Made by a program: the position numbers and the translations under genes. Of a DNA stretch of 6,237 bases, positions 1 to 5,132 are shown one piece after another (the first letter of the stretch is position 1; every line of letters begins with the position of its first letter). Location of the stretch: assembly GCA_020216625.1 (NCBI GenBank), contig JAIUYB010000148.1:1-6237 (forward strand), in the 5' to 3' direction. The notes under the pieces are model-generated. The model saw only the letters and a program-made list of their open reading frames with translations, made no database searches and was not told where the DNA came from. The stretch is from Desulfarculus sp. Its GTDB lineage: Bacteria > Desulfobacterota > Desulfarculia > Desulfarculales > Desulfarculaceae.

Positions 1-74
1 GCCACCCCGGCTAGAATTCAACCCAAAGCCCCCGCGCCCCCGCCACTCCGTCTCCATCCCAGAAAGGAGTCGCC

Positions 75-893
75 ATGCGACGTTCTCTCTTGGTCTGCCT
101 GTGCCTGACGCTCCTGGCCGCGGTCTGGTGCCCCGGCCCGGCCTTGGCCGGCCCGGTCCTGGATCGAGTGGTCCACAGCGGGGTTCTGCGGGTGGGGGCC
201 TCCCTGGACAACCCGCCGCTGACCTTCCTGAGCCGCTCTGGTCAGCCGGAGGGCTACGAGGTGGACCTGGCCAAGATGGTGGCGGGGGGCCTGGGGGTCA
301 AGCTCTCCATGGTCGCGATGCCCGCCGACCAACTCCTCCCCGCCCTGAGCGAGGGCAAGGTGGACCTGGTGATCAGCGCGGTGACCATGTACCCGGATCG
401 CAACCGTCAGGTGATGCTGGTGGGTCCATACCTGCTCACCGGCCAGTCGATCCTGACCAACGCGCGCCTCCTCTCGCGGCTGACCGAGGATTTCGAGCAC
501 GACCAGCCGGAGCTGGCGATCGCCGCGGCCAAGGGCACCACCAGCGCCGAGGCGGTTAAGGAGCTGTTCCCCAAGGCCCGCCTGGTGGAGGTGGCCGACC
601 AGGAGGCCGGGCTCAAGGCGCTGCTGGACCGCCGGGTGGACGCCCTGGTGGCGGACCACAACTTCTGCGTGGTGGCCACCTTACGCTTCCGCGACCAGGG
701 CCTGGCCACCCTGCCCAAGCCCTTCTCCACCGAACCGCTGGGCGTGGGTTTCAGCGAGGACGCGCTGTTTTACAACTGGATGGAGAATTTCTTCCTGGTC
801 CTGCGCGGCACCGGGCGGTTGGACGGCCTGCGCCAGAAATGGCTGGAAAGTCCGAACTGGCTGGCCGAGCTGCCGCCGGACCAGCGGCTTTAG
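75..893 (+). CDS. Periplasmic solute-binding protein, family 3 (amino-acid type)
   Basis: A 272-residue extracytoplasmic binding protein of the SBP_bac_3 family, the ligand-capturing part of polar amino-acid ABC importers. A signal peptide (Arg2-Arg3, hydrophobic core about 5-18, cut after ALA at residue 25) sends it to the periplasm. The family signature GYEVDLA is at 60-66. Aligned by eye to E. coli GlnH, Arg109 in VTMYPDR takes the place of the carboxylate-binding Arg, and Asp194 in DALVADHN that of the ammonium-binding Asp, so an amino-acid-like ligand is plausible. Length is normal for a stand-alone binding protein. The ATG has a good ribosome site, AAAGGAG, ending 7 bases upstream. No permease or ATPase follows; the next gene converges on it, and its stop overlaps that gene's stop by 4 bases. 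Transporter genes could lie upstream, outside the window, or it may be an orphan binding or sensing protein. Ligand unknown. Confidence 0.9.
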   Translation: MRRSLLVCLCLTLLAAVWCPGPALAGPVLDRVVHSGVLRVGASLDNPPLTFLSRSGQPEGYEVDLAKMVAGGLGVKLSMVAMPADQLLPALSEGKVDLVISAVTMYPDRNRQVMLVGPYLLTGQSILTNARLLSRLTEDFEHDQPELAIAAAKGTTSAEAVKELFPKARLVEVADQEAGLKALLDRRVDALVADHNFCVVATLRFRDQGLATLPKPFSTEPLGVGFSEDALFYNWMENFFLVLRGTGRLDGLRQKWLESPNWLAELPPDQRL

Positions 894-1186
894 GGCCGGC
901 AGACCTTGCAGGGGAGGTAGCCGGCGGCCAGGGCTGCCTCACGGGATATAAAGACCGCCTGACAGTTGGGGCAGTCATAGTAGCGGCAGCCGGGGCGGTG
1001 GAATTTCAGGCTCTTGAGATTGCCATGGTAGACCGTCCGGCCGGCCGGGGCGGGCTGGGCGGCCGAGGGCGTCTGGTTGCCTGGCGACCGGGTTGGCTCG
1101 CGAGCCAGGGCCGGGGCCAGCCAGGCCAGAACCAGGGCCAAGCCCAGGATCAGACACCAGTGGCGACTCCGTCGCGCCCAGGCCAT
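890..1186 (-). CDS. Small exported protein with Ada-like Cys/His metal-site domain
   Basis: A 98-residue protein. It begins with a signal peptide (Arg5-Arg6, hydrophobic 11-25, ALA cut at about 28) and a short Pro/Gln/Ala linker. The C-terminal domain (about 50-98) has the pattern YHGN..S.KFH...C......A.GY.PC..C. That pattern resembles the zinc-binding domain of Ada and the small domains found with secreted nucleases and ComEC-like proteins. Candidate ligands are His63, Cys67, Cys93 and Cys96; an extra pair, Cys72 and Cys75, lies inside the domain. The start is supported by GGAGGAGG 5 bases before the ATG. It is probably monocistronic: a hairpin at 1269-1303 separates it from the gene upstream, and its 3' end runs into the + strand binding-protein gene. 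No specific promoter stands out in the AT-richer stretch 1218-1250. Function unknown; structural metal binding in the periplasm is an inference. Confidence 0.82.
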   Translation of the reverse strand: MAWARRSRHWCLILGLALVLAWLAPALAREPTRSPGNQTPSAAQPAPAGRTVYHGNLKSLKFHRPGCRYYDCPNCQAVFISREAALAAGYLPCKVCRP

Positions 1187-1263
1187 GGTCCTCCTCCGCG
1201 TTCACGCCTTTCAGGCTAAACCATTTTTCGCTGTAAATTCAAGGGAAATCCCCGAGGCCAGGC

Positions 1264-1303
1264 CCAAACGCCCCCGCATCGGCGCATGGCCGGTGCGGGG
1301 GCG
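1264..1303 (-). terminator. Hairpin terminator after the HD-domain gene
   Basis: A perfect 10-base inverted repeat (1269-1278 with 1294-1303) extends inward through one G-T wobble to about 15 pairs, with loop GCATG at 1284-1288. On the - strand it is followed by only three T residues, so termination may be weak or factor-assisted. It sits 31 bases past the stop of the HD-domain gene and before the next - strand gene. Confidence 0.6.
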
Positions 1304-1334
1304 AAGTCGCTGACTCCAGGCCTTGGGGCTCGGC

Positions 1335-2096
1335 TCAGGCGGACGCCTCCTGGGGCTGGGGCAACAGGCGCTCCAGGGCCAACTTGCGGCCGCTGGCGGT
1401 CTTGAACACCTTATGGATCAGCTTTTCCAGCTTCTCCGGGGTGTGGTCCGGATATTCCTCGGGGATGTTCACCAACCAGTCGGCGTCCCAGAGGATGCGA
1501 AACTCCAGGGTGTCGATGTCCCGGGCGCTGTGGTGGTTGGCGATGATCCTGGCCACGTGGTCCCGGGTGGTCTCGTCCAGCCCGAGCTCCTTCATGATGG
1601 GTTCGGCGATGGGCGGGCCTTCGATCTCCTGCCAGCGGCCGGCGTTGGAGCCGTGCTTACGCTCGGCCTCCTGAATGCCGATGTCGTGCAGCACCGCCGC
1701 GCTGAGCACCACCTTGGGGTCGGCCCCCTTTTCGCCGCGCATGATCTCCTTGGCCCGCTCCAGCACGGCCAGCGCGTGGCTGACGCGGCGCTGGTCCGCG
1801 CCGAAAGTGCGCTTCATGGCCGCGATCAGGCGGTCCACCAAGGGGGTGTCCTCGCCCTCGGAATCCATCACCGCCTTGGGGTCATAGCCCAGGCACTCCT
1901 TGGCGTGCTCGCACCACTGGGCGCAGCCCAGATTGAGCTTGGGGTTCTGCACCCGGGCCCCGCAACCAGGGCAGCGCCGGCTGGCGTCGTCCTTGAAGAA
2001 CTCCACCTCGGTCCCGCACTGGCCACAGGTGATCTCATAGATGTCGCCGGGCCGCCAGAAGGCGGTGTCCTGTCCGGGGCACATGGTGCGTCCCAT
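1335..2096 (-). CDS. HD-domain phosphohydrolase-like protein with N-terminal zinc ribbon
   Basis: A 253-residue cytoplasmic protein in two parts. Residues 20-70 form a zinc-ribbon-like module (CGQC at 24-27, CPGC at 42-45) followed by three more cysteines (58, 62, 68), enough for a second metal site or an iron-sulfur cluster. Residues about 85-235 are an HD domain: His107, the His137-Asp138 doublet in VLHDIG, His188-His189, and Asp204/Asp206 in WDADWL. HD proteins are metal-dependent phosphohydrolases, often acting on nucleotides or phosphodiesters; the substrate here is unknown. The motif residues look intact, so it is probably active. The start has a strong ribosome site, GGGAGGAG, that overlaps the stop region of the upstream reductase-like gene. 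The gap is only 12 bases, so the two are almost surely co-transcribed and perhaps translationally coupled. A hairpin follows its stop. Confidence 0.88.
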   Translation of the reverse strand: MGRTMCPGQDTAFWRPGDIYEITCGQCGTEVEFFKDDASRRCPGCGARVQNPKLNLGCAQWCEHAKECLGYDPKAVMDSEGEDTPLVDRLIAAMKRTFGADQRRVSHALAVLERAKEIMRGEKGADPKVVLSAAVLHDIGIQEAERKHGSNAGRWQEIEGPPIAEPIMKELGLDETTRDHVARIIANHHSARDIDTLEFRILWDADWLVNIPEEYPDHTPEKLEKLIHKVFKTASGRKLALERLLPQPQEASA

Positions 2097-2108
2097 GGTT
2101 CTCCTCCC

Positions 2109-2957
2109 TTATCGCGATAGGGGTTCAGCCGCCGCGCGTTGGCCCCACCAATCGGCGAAGCGTTGTCCGGGCCGGGCTTGGGCCAGGTATTCTTCCACCA
2201 ATGGTCCCAGGACGCCCAGGGCCTGCTCCGGGTCGGCGGCCTCGGCCACCACCTGGGCCAGGCGGGGATGGCGGCCCAGCTTGCCGCCCACGAGGATCCG
2301 GACCCGGGGATCCGACAGGCTTATGCAACCGGCCGGGCAGGCACCGGCGCAGGCCCGGCAGCCCAGGCAGGCATCCTGGTCCCAGACCGGCCCGGCCTCG
2401 CGCATGACGATGGCCTGGTCCGGACAAGCCCCGGCGCAGGCCTCGCAGGCGGTGCAGTCGGCCAAGTCGAAGCGGGGTCGCACCAAACCCACCAAGGCCA
2501 GGTCGGCCACCTGGGGCCGCGAGCAGCCATTGGGGCAGCCGCTCAGACTGAGCTTAAGCTTGTGATGATGCAGGACTTGGTGCTCGGCCAGACGTTGGCG
2601 CAGGCGTTCGGAGACGTCGTCGTCCCTGAGCCAGCGTTCCAGGCTCTCGCGCCAGGGTGCGGTGTCCAGGAGCTGATTGGGGCAGTTGGCCAACTCGGCC
2701 CGGCAGGCCTCCAGGAGGGTCATCTCCACCCCGGGCCGGTTGTCCTGGGGCAGCATCCTGGCCAGCTCGGCGTCAGCGCGCCCGCCGCGCAGGGCCTTGA
2801 AGGCGGCCTCGGCCTGCTGAAAATCGGCCAGGGTGACCCGGTCGCGGCCCTGTCCGCCGACCCGCTCCTCCACCTTCATGCGGGCCAGGGGGCGCACGAA
2901 AAACGGCACCCGCTTCAGGGCGTGTTCCGCGGCTGATTCCCACCGCATCCCGGCCAT
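2109..2957 (-). CDS. PCP_red / half siroheme-reductase / 2x[4Fe-4S] fusion protein
   Basis: A 282-residue cytoplasmic iron-sulfur protein. Residues 4-53 match the pattern of the small PCP_red domain (W..AAEHAL..VP.FVR.....VE, then VT). Residues about 78-160 resemble the cofactor half of nitrite/sulfite reductases, with Cys85, Cys92 and the LSGCPNGC motif (Cys141, Cys145) that in the family bind the siroheme-linked cluster. A ferredoxin insert follows with two complete motifs (168/171/174/178 and 197/200/203/207), then the typical reductase tail VGGKLGRHP at 223-231. The first pair is spaced C-x6-C instead of the usual C-x5-C, and only one reductase half is present, so catalysis on sulfite or nitrite is uncertain; it may be an electron-transfer or accessory protein. 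I start it at the ATG at 2957 because GGAGAG lies 6 bases upstream; an in-frame GTG at 2984 has no ribosome site. It is followed after 12 bases by the HD-domain gene. Confidence 0.85.
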   Translation of the reverse strand: MAGMRWESAAEHALKRVPFFVRPLARMKVEERVGGQGRDRVTLADFQQAEAAFKALRGGRADAELARMLPQDNRPGVEMTLLEACRAELANCPNQLLDTAPWRESLERWLRDDDVSERLRQRLAEHQVLHHHKLKLSLSGCPNGCSRPQVADLALVGLVRPRFDLADCTACEACAGACPDQAIVMREAGPVWDQDACLGCRACAGACPAGCISLSDPRVRILVGGKLGRHPRLAQVVAEAADPEQALGVLGPLVEEYLAQARPGQRFADWWGQRAAAEPLSR

Positions 2958-3035
2958 CTTCAACTCTCCGTCAAGCAAGTCCACGAGTGAAGGTCAGAAA
3001 TCCTCATTGATCCTCAACGCGGTTAACCTTCTCCC

Positions 3036-3058
3036 CCAAAAATCTTCGTTTTTTTTGG
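3036..3058. repeat. Inverted repeat CCAAAAA/TTTTTGG in intergenic spacer
   Basis: Seven-base arms (3036-3042 and 3052-3058) with a 9-base spacer. It sits between the iron-sulfur protein gene and the reductase-like gene on the - strand, in a 173-base spacer. It could form a hairpin at the end of the upstream message or act as an attenuator. It lacks a clean T tract after the stem. Confidence 0.4.
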
Positions 3059-3080
3059 CAGGGGGGTGGGGGGAGACATC

Positions 3081-3099
3081 TTCTTTGGGCACCAAAGAA
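3081..3099. repeat. Perfect hairpin TTCTTTGG-gca-CCAAAGAA
   Basis: Perfect 8-base arms (3081-3088, 3092-3099) around a 3-base loop, 32 bases past the stop of the - strand iron-sulfur protein gene. It is flanked by G- and C-runs (3061-3074 and 3106-3130) that could pair around it. It is probably part of the 3' end of the rrf2 transcript, although no T tract follows directly. Confidence 0.5.
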
Positions 3100-3130
3100 A
3101 AGGTTTCCCCCGACTCTCTTCCCCCCCTCC

Positions 3131-3871
3131 CTAAGCCGCCTGGGACCAAGGCAGGTTTTGCTGAAGGATGCGGCCATCGCGGGAGACGACGATGGAGCCG
3201 CGGGGGATGTCCAGGCCGGCGAGTTGGCTGGCCTGTTGGGCGATGTACTCCAGGCCCTTGCAGCAGGGGACCTCCATGTGGACCACGGTCAGGGAGCGGG
3301 GCTTGGCCCCGGCCAGGATCTGGGCCAGGCGGTTGATATGGGCCTTGGCGTCGTCCAGCTTGGGGCAGGCCAGGGCGATGGCCCTGCCGGGCAGCAGGCG
3401 CGGGTGCAGATCGGGCAAGGAGGCCGCGGCGCAATCGGCCAACAGCAGCAGGTCCGCGCCCTGAAGGAAGGGGGCCTGGGGTCCGAGCAGGCCCAGCTTG
3501 ATGGGCCAGTGACCCAACTGACTGGAAACGGCGCCGGCGGCCGGGGCTGCGGCGGTGGATGGCTTCAGGGTCGTGGCCGCAGAGCCGGGACAGCCGCAGG
3601 CCAGAGGGGCGGGCTCGGCCGGCTTGGCGGCGTGGAGCAACTCGTGAACCGCCTGCTCGTCGAAATCCTCGGCCTCACGTTGTTCGATGGTCAGCGCCCC
3701 GGTGGGGCAACCGCTCAGACAGGCGCCCAGTCCGTCGCAATAGATCTCACCCACCAGCCTGGCCTTGCCGTCGATGACCTTGAGCGCCCCCTCGGCGCAG
3801 TCCAACACGCACTGACCGCAGCCGGTGCACTTTTCCTCATCTATGTTGATGATATTCCTAAGCTTGCGCAT
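3131..3871 (-). CDS. Ferredoxin-like 4Fe-4S protein, Rrf2-linked family
   Basis: A 246-residue cytoplasmic protein. The N-terminus is ferredoxin-like: one full [4Fe-4S] motif at Cys15/18/21/25 and a second, incomplete one in CDGLGACLSGCP (Cys45, 51, 55, with Leu48 in place of the second Cys). A Pro/Ala linker (about 83-116) has a CGC pair at 92-94. The conserved C-terminal domain (118-232) carries GHWPIKL, ADLLLLADC (Cys147), CPKLDD (Cys169) and MEVPCCKGL (Cys203-204). From memory, such proteins occur in strict anaerobes beside Rrf2 regulators, sometimes near hydroxylamine reductase genes, and are often labelled only as 4Fe-4S or ATP-binding protein. I see no Walker motif. The extra cysteines suggest a further metal site. 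The ribosome site AGGAGG is 6 bases before the ATG, inside the end of the regulator gene; a 14-base overlap implies translational coupling. Role unproven; electron transfer or redox sensing is likely. Confidence 0.85.
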   Translation of the reverse strand: MRKLRNIINIDEEKCTGCGQCVLDCAEGALKVIDGKARLVGEIYCDGLGACLSGCPTGALTIEQREAEDFDEQAVHELLHAAKPAEPAPLACGCPGSAATTLKPSTAAAPAAGAVSSQLGHWPIKLGLLGPQAPFLQGADLLLLADCAAASLPDLHPRLLPGRAIALACPKLDDAKAHINRLAQILAGAKPRSLTVVHMEVPCCKGLEYIAQQASQLAGLDIPRGSIVVSRDGRILQQNLPWSQAA

Positions 3872-4292
3872 CGTTATCCTCCTGCCGGAAGGCTTGGGCC
3901 AAGTCCGAAAGCCGAGTTTGGGAAAAATAGGCGCTGACCTCGCTGGCCACCTTGTGCAACAGGCCGCCCAACAGGCAGTTGCCGCCGCAGACGGGCTGGC
4001 CCAGGAGACAGGAGCGCTCTTGCAAAGGCCCCTCCACCGCTTCGTAAACCTCTAGCAAGCTAATGCTTTCGGGTTTGCGGGCCAGGCTGAAGCCGCCCCG
4101 GGGGCCGCGCTGGGAGCTGACCAGGCCGGCCCGCGCCAGGCGTTGAAGCACTTTGGCCAAGTGAGCTTCCGACACCCTGAGCAGGCTGGCGATGTCCCGG
4201 GTGGCCTGAGTTCGCTGTGGTTCGGCCGCCAGCAGCACCATGGTGTGTAGAGCCAGGGAAGCGGCTTCGGATATTCTTAAAATGCGCGACAT
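3858..4292 (-). CDS. Rrf2-family transcriptional regulator, likely Fe-S sensor
   Basis: A 144-residue winged-helix regulator of the Rrf2 family (IscR, NsrR and CymR are members). The DNA-binding part has the usual pattern: SEAASLALHTMVLLA at 8-22, a recognition helix around SEAHLAKVLQRL at 41-52, and the wing GLVSSQRGPRGGFSLAR at 56-72. Cys95, Cys102 and Cys106 (C-x6-C-x3-C) are in the segment where family members bind a [2Fe-2S] or [4Fe-4S] cluster, so it probably senses iron-sulfur state, oxygen or nitric oxide. The spacing differs from IscR, so I give no gene symbol. The ATG has GAAAGAGG about 6 bases upstream. It overlaps the downstream iron-sulfur protein gene by 14 bases and likely regulates that operon, including itself, through the inverted repeat at 4321-4355. 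Confidence 0.92.
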   Translation of the reverse strand: MSRILRISEAASLALHTMVLLAAEPQRTQATRDIASLLRVSEAHLAKVLQRLARAGLVSSQRGPRGGFSLARKPESISLLEVYEAVEGPLQERSCLLGQPVCGGNCLLGGLLHKVASEVSAYFSQTRLSDLAQAFRQEDNDAQA

Positions 4293-4320
4293 GGCAGACC
4301 TCTTTCAATATTCTGGTACT

Positions 4321-4355
4321 AAAATACTTCATTATAGACAATCGTCAAGTATTTT
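4321..4355 (-). promoter_or_regulatory. rrf2 operon promoter with inverted-repeat operator
   Basis: A perfect 9-base inverted repeat, AAAATACTT (4321-4329) and AAGTATTTT (4347-4355), is separated by 17 bases and lies 29 bases before the rrf2 start. Read on the - strand it contains TTGACG (4343-4348) and, after 16 bases, TATTTT (4321-4326) as a plausible -35/-10 pair. A TATAAT also occurs at 4331-4336 but has no -35 at the right distance. The repeat arms cover the promoter, as expected for autoregulation. T-tracts upstream (4373-4417) could act as an UP-like or curved element. Confidence 0.55.
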
Positions 4356-4437
4356 TTCCGCCTCGCTGCCCTTATTTTTATTACAGTTTGTTTTTATTGG
4401 TTTTTTATCCATATAATTCCTGGTCAAACCGGCAAGC

Positions 4438-4485
4438 GGCTGGATGCGGCTGACAGGCCGAATCCTCCCTGCCAGCGATCCAGCC
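4438..4485. repeat. Long interrupted stem-loop of unknown role
   Basis: Outer arms GGCTGGAT (4438-4445) and ATCCAGCC (4478-4485) pair perfectly. Inside are GCTG/CAGC (4449-4452, 4473-4476) and CAGG/CCTG (4454-4457, 4468-4471), split by an A-C mismatch, giving 16 pairs with an apical loop of about 10 bases. It lies between the terminator of the lysine-rich gene and the rrf2 promoter. It has no T tract on either side, so it may be a structured RNA, a second processing or stop element, or a dispersed repeat. Confidence 0.4.
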
Positions 4486-4520
4486 CTGATTTGCACCTAC
4501 AGAATTACGGCATGCGCCCC

Positions 4521-4551
4521 AAAATAAACCGGGCCGCCCGCAGGCGGCCCG
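4521..4551 (-). terminator. Intrinsic terminator of the lysine-rich protein gene
   Basis: A perfect 9-base GC stem (4530-4538 with 4543-4551) has a 4-base CGCA loop. On the - strand it is followed by GGTTTATTTT, a good U-rich tail. It begins 28 bases after the stop codon and isolates this gene from the rrf2 operon. Confidence 0.85.
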
Positions 4552-4578
4552 TGCTGGTATCCGACGCAGACCGAAGGT

Positions 4579-4779
4579 CTAGTTGCTGGCCGGCTTGTCG
4601 GCGGCCTTCTTGGTCTTTTTGGCCTTGGTGGCCTTGGTGGTCTTCTTGGCCTTTTTGGCCTTGGCCGGGGCCTTCTCGCCCATGGTGGTCTGGCCAGCAG
4701 CACCCGAGTCCGCAGCCATCGCCAGCGGAGCCAAGCTCAGGGCGAAGGCCAGGGCAACCAACATCGCCAACTTCTTCAT
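4579..4779 (-). CDS. Small lysine/alanine-rich exported protein
   Basis: A 66-residue protein with a clear signal peptide (Lys2-Lys3, hydrophobic 4-20, cut after AMA at 22). The mature peptide of about 44 residues has 13 lysines, mostly in AKKAKK/TKATKAKK-type repeats at 39-59, and no cysteine. The repeats make the DNA at 4606-4666 a run of near-identical short units. I take the ATG at 4779 because AGAGGAG precedes it by 7 bases and the signal peptide starts exactly there; upstream in-frame sequence has no such site. It has its own terminator and a sigma-54-type promoter about 100 bases upstream. The family is not recognised. A strongly basic secreted peptide could bind anionic envelope polymers, nucleic acid or other proteins; this is inference. 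A second, larger lysine-rich exported protein is encoded on the other side of the same control region. Confidence 0.75.
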   Translation of the reverse strand: MKKLAMLVALAFALSLAPLAMAADSGAAGQTTMGEKAPAKAKKAKKTTKATKAKKTKKAADKPASN

Positions 4780-4791
4780 CAGTTTTCTCCT

Positions 4792-4805
4792 CTTCCCATG
4801 GGAAG
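4792..4805. repeat. Perfect palindrome CTTCCCATGGGAAG beside a ribosome site
   Basis: A 14-base perfect palindrome immediately upstream of the ribosome site of the - strand lysine-rich gene. In RNA it can form a 5-base-pair stem with a CATG loop that touches the AGAGGAG sequence. It could tune translation, or be an operator. The 8-base core CCCATGGG also occurs at 5011-5018 in the same control region. Confidence 0.4.
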
Positions 4806-4891
4806 CGTTTAAGAAGCCGCCATCGCACCTGAAATCCCCTCCGGATGAGGCATCACGATGCGACGGCCGTACCAGTTCCGGCAGCATAGCG

Positions 4892-4907
4892 AGCAAGGCG
4901 CTTGCCA
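4892..4907 (-). promoter_or_regulatory. Sigma-54 (-24/-12) promoter for the lysine-rich protein gene
   Basis: On the - strand the site reads TGGCAAG-CGCC-TTGCT. This matches the sigma-54 consensus TGGCACG-N4-TTGCW at 11 of 12 positions, with GG and GC exactly at the required spacing. The predicted start point is about 4881, giving a leader of about 100 bases before the ATG at 4779. Sigma-54 promoters need an enhancer-binding activator; candidate enhancer dyads start 85 bases upstream of this start point. Confidence 0.7.
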
Positions 4908-5034
4908 CTCGGTATCACTTTGATTTGACTACTTTCATATCTGGGGCATCAACATTGCGGAACCTTTGGTTCGCCTTTTCGGGAATGGCGAGTTCGGTCC
5001 GGCAACCTATCCCATGGGTGGTTCTACAGGTTAT

Positions 5035-5061
5035 CTAGCTGAATTAGCTAAGTTAAGCTAG
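5035..5061. repeat. Three phased AGCT motifs within CTAGCT/AGCTAG arms
   Basis: AGCT occurs at 5037, 5046 and 5056, about one helical turn apart. The outer copies form a perfect 6-base inverted repeat (5035-5040, 5056-5061). It sits in the sigma-54 control region between the first two GAAC dyads. It may be an additional protein-binding array; nothing else supports this. Confidence 0.3.
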
Positions 5062-5105
5062 AAGCGGAACGTATAATTCATAATTATTGGCCTTAAGAAC
5101 ATGAA

Positions 5106-5132
5106 GTTCCGGTTGGTGTCGCAACCCCGAAC
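5106..5132. repeat. Hairpin GTTC-GGTTG/CAACC-GAAC
   Basis: GTTC (5106-5109) pairs with GAAC (5129-5132) and GGTTG (5111-5115) with CAACC (5122-5126), around a 6-base loop with a small internal bulge. Its left arm is also the right half of the GAAC-N5-GTTC dyad at 5097-5109, so it may simply reflect three clustered half-sites. Confidence 0.3.

Noticed and set aside
1..74. 3' end of a preceding gene or a promoter at the left edge
   Set aside because: One frame is open but too short to judge, and no -35/-10 pair is convincing; only the ribosome site at 64-68 is supported.
1323..2120. Open frame on the + strand opposite the HD-domain gene
   Set aside because: It is a mirror frame in GC-rich DNA; the - strand product has intact zinc-ribbon and HD motifs and a ribosome site, the + strand product has none.
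2139..2936. Open + strand frame opposite the reductase-like gene
   Set aside because: Gly/Ala/Leu/Gln-rich product without motif or ribosome site; the - strand frame carries twelve cluster-motif cysteines in order.
2958..2984. Upstream GTG start for the reductase-like gene, adding 9 residues
   Set aside because: It has no ribosome site, whereas the ATG at 2957 has GGAGAG at ideal spacing and begins the PCP_red domain cleanly.
3158..3937. Open + strand frame opposite the iron-sulfur protein gene
   Set aside because: Low-complexity product crossing two real - strand genes; no recognisable domain.
4491..4832. Open + strand frame opposite the lysine-rich gene, rich in Trp/Pro/Ser
   Set aside because: It is the complement of Lys/Ala repeats and crosses the terminator hairpin.
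4780..4908. Longer start at 4908 for the lysine-rich exported protein
   Set aside because: It would place 43 polar residues before a perfect signal peptide and would span the predicted start point; the ATG at 4779 has a strong ribosome site.
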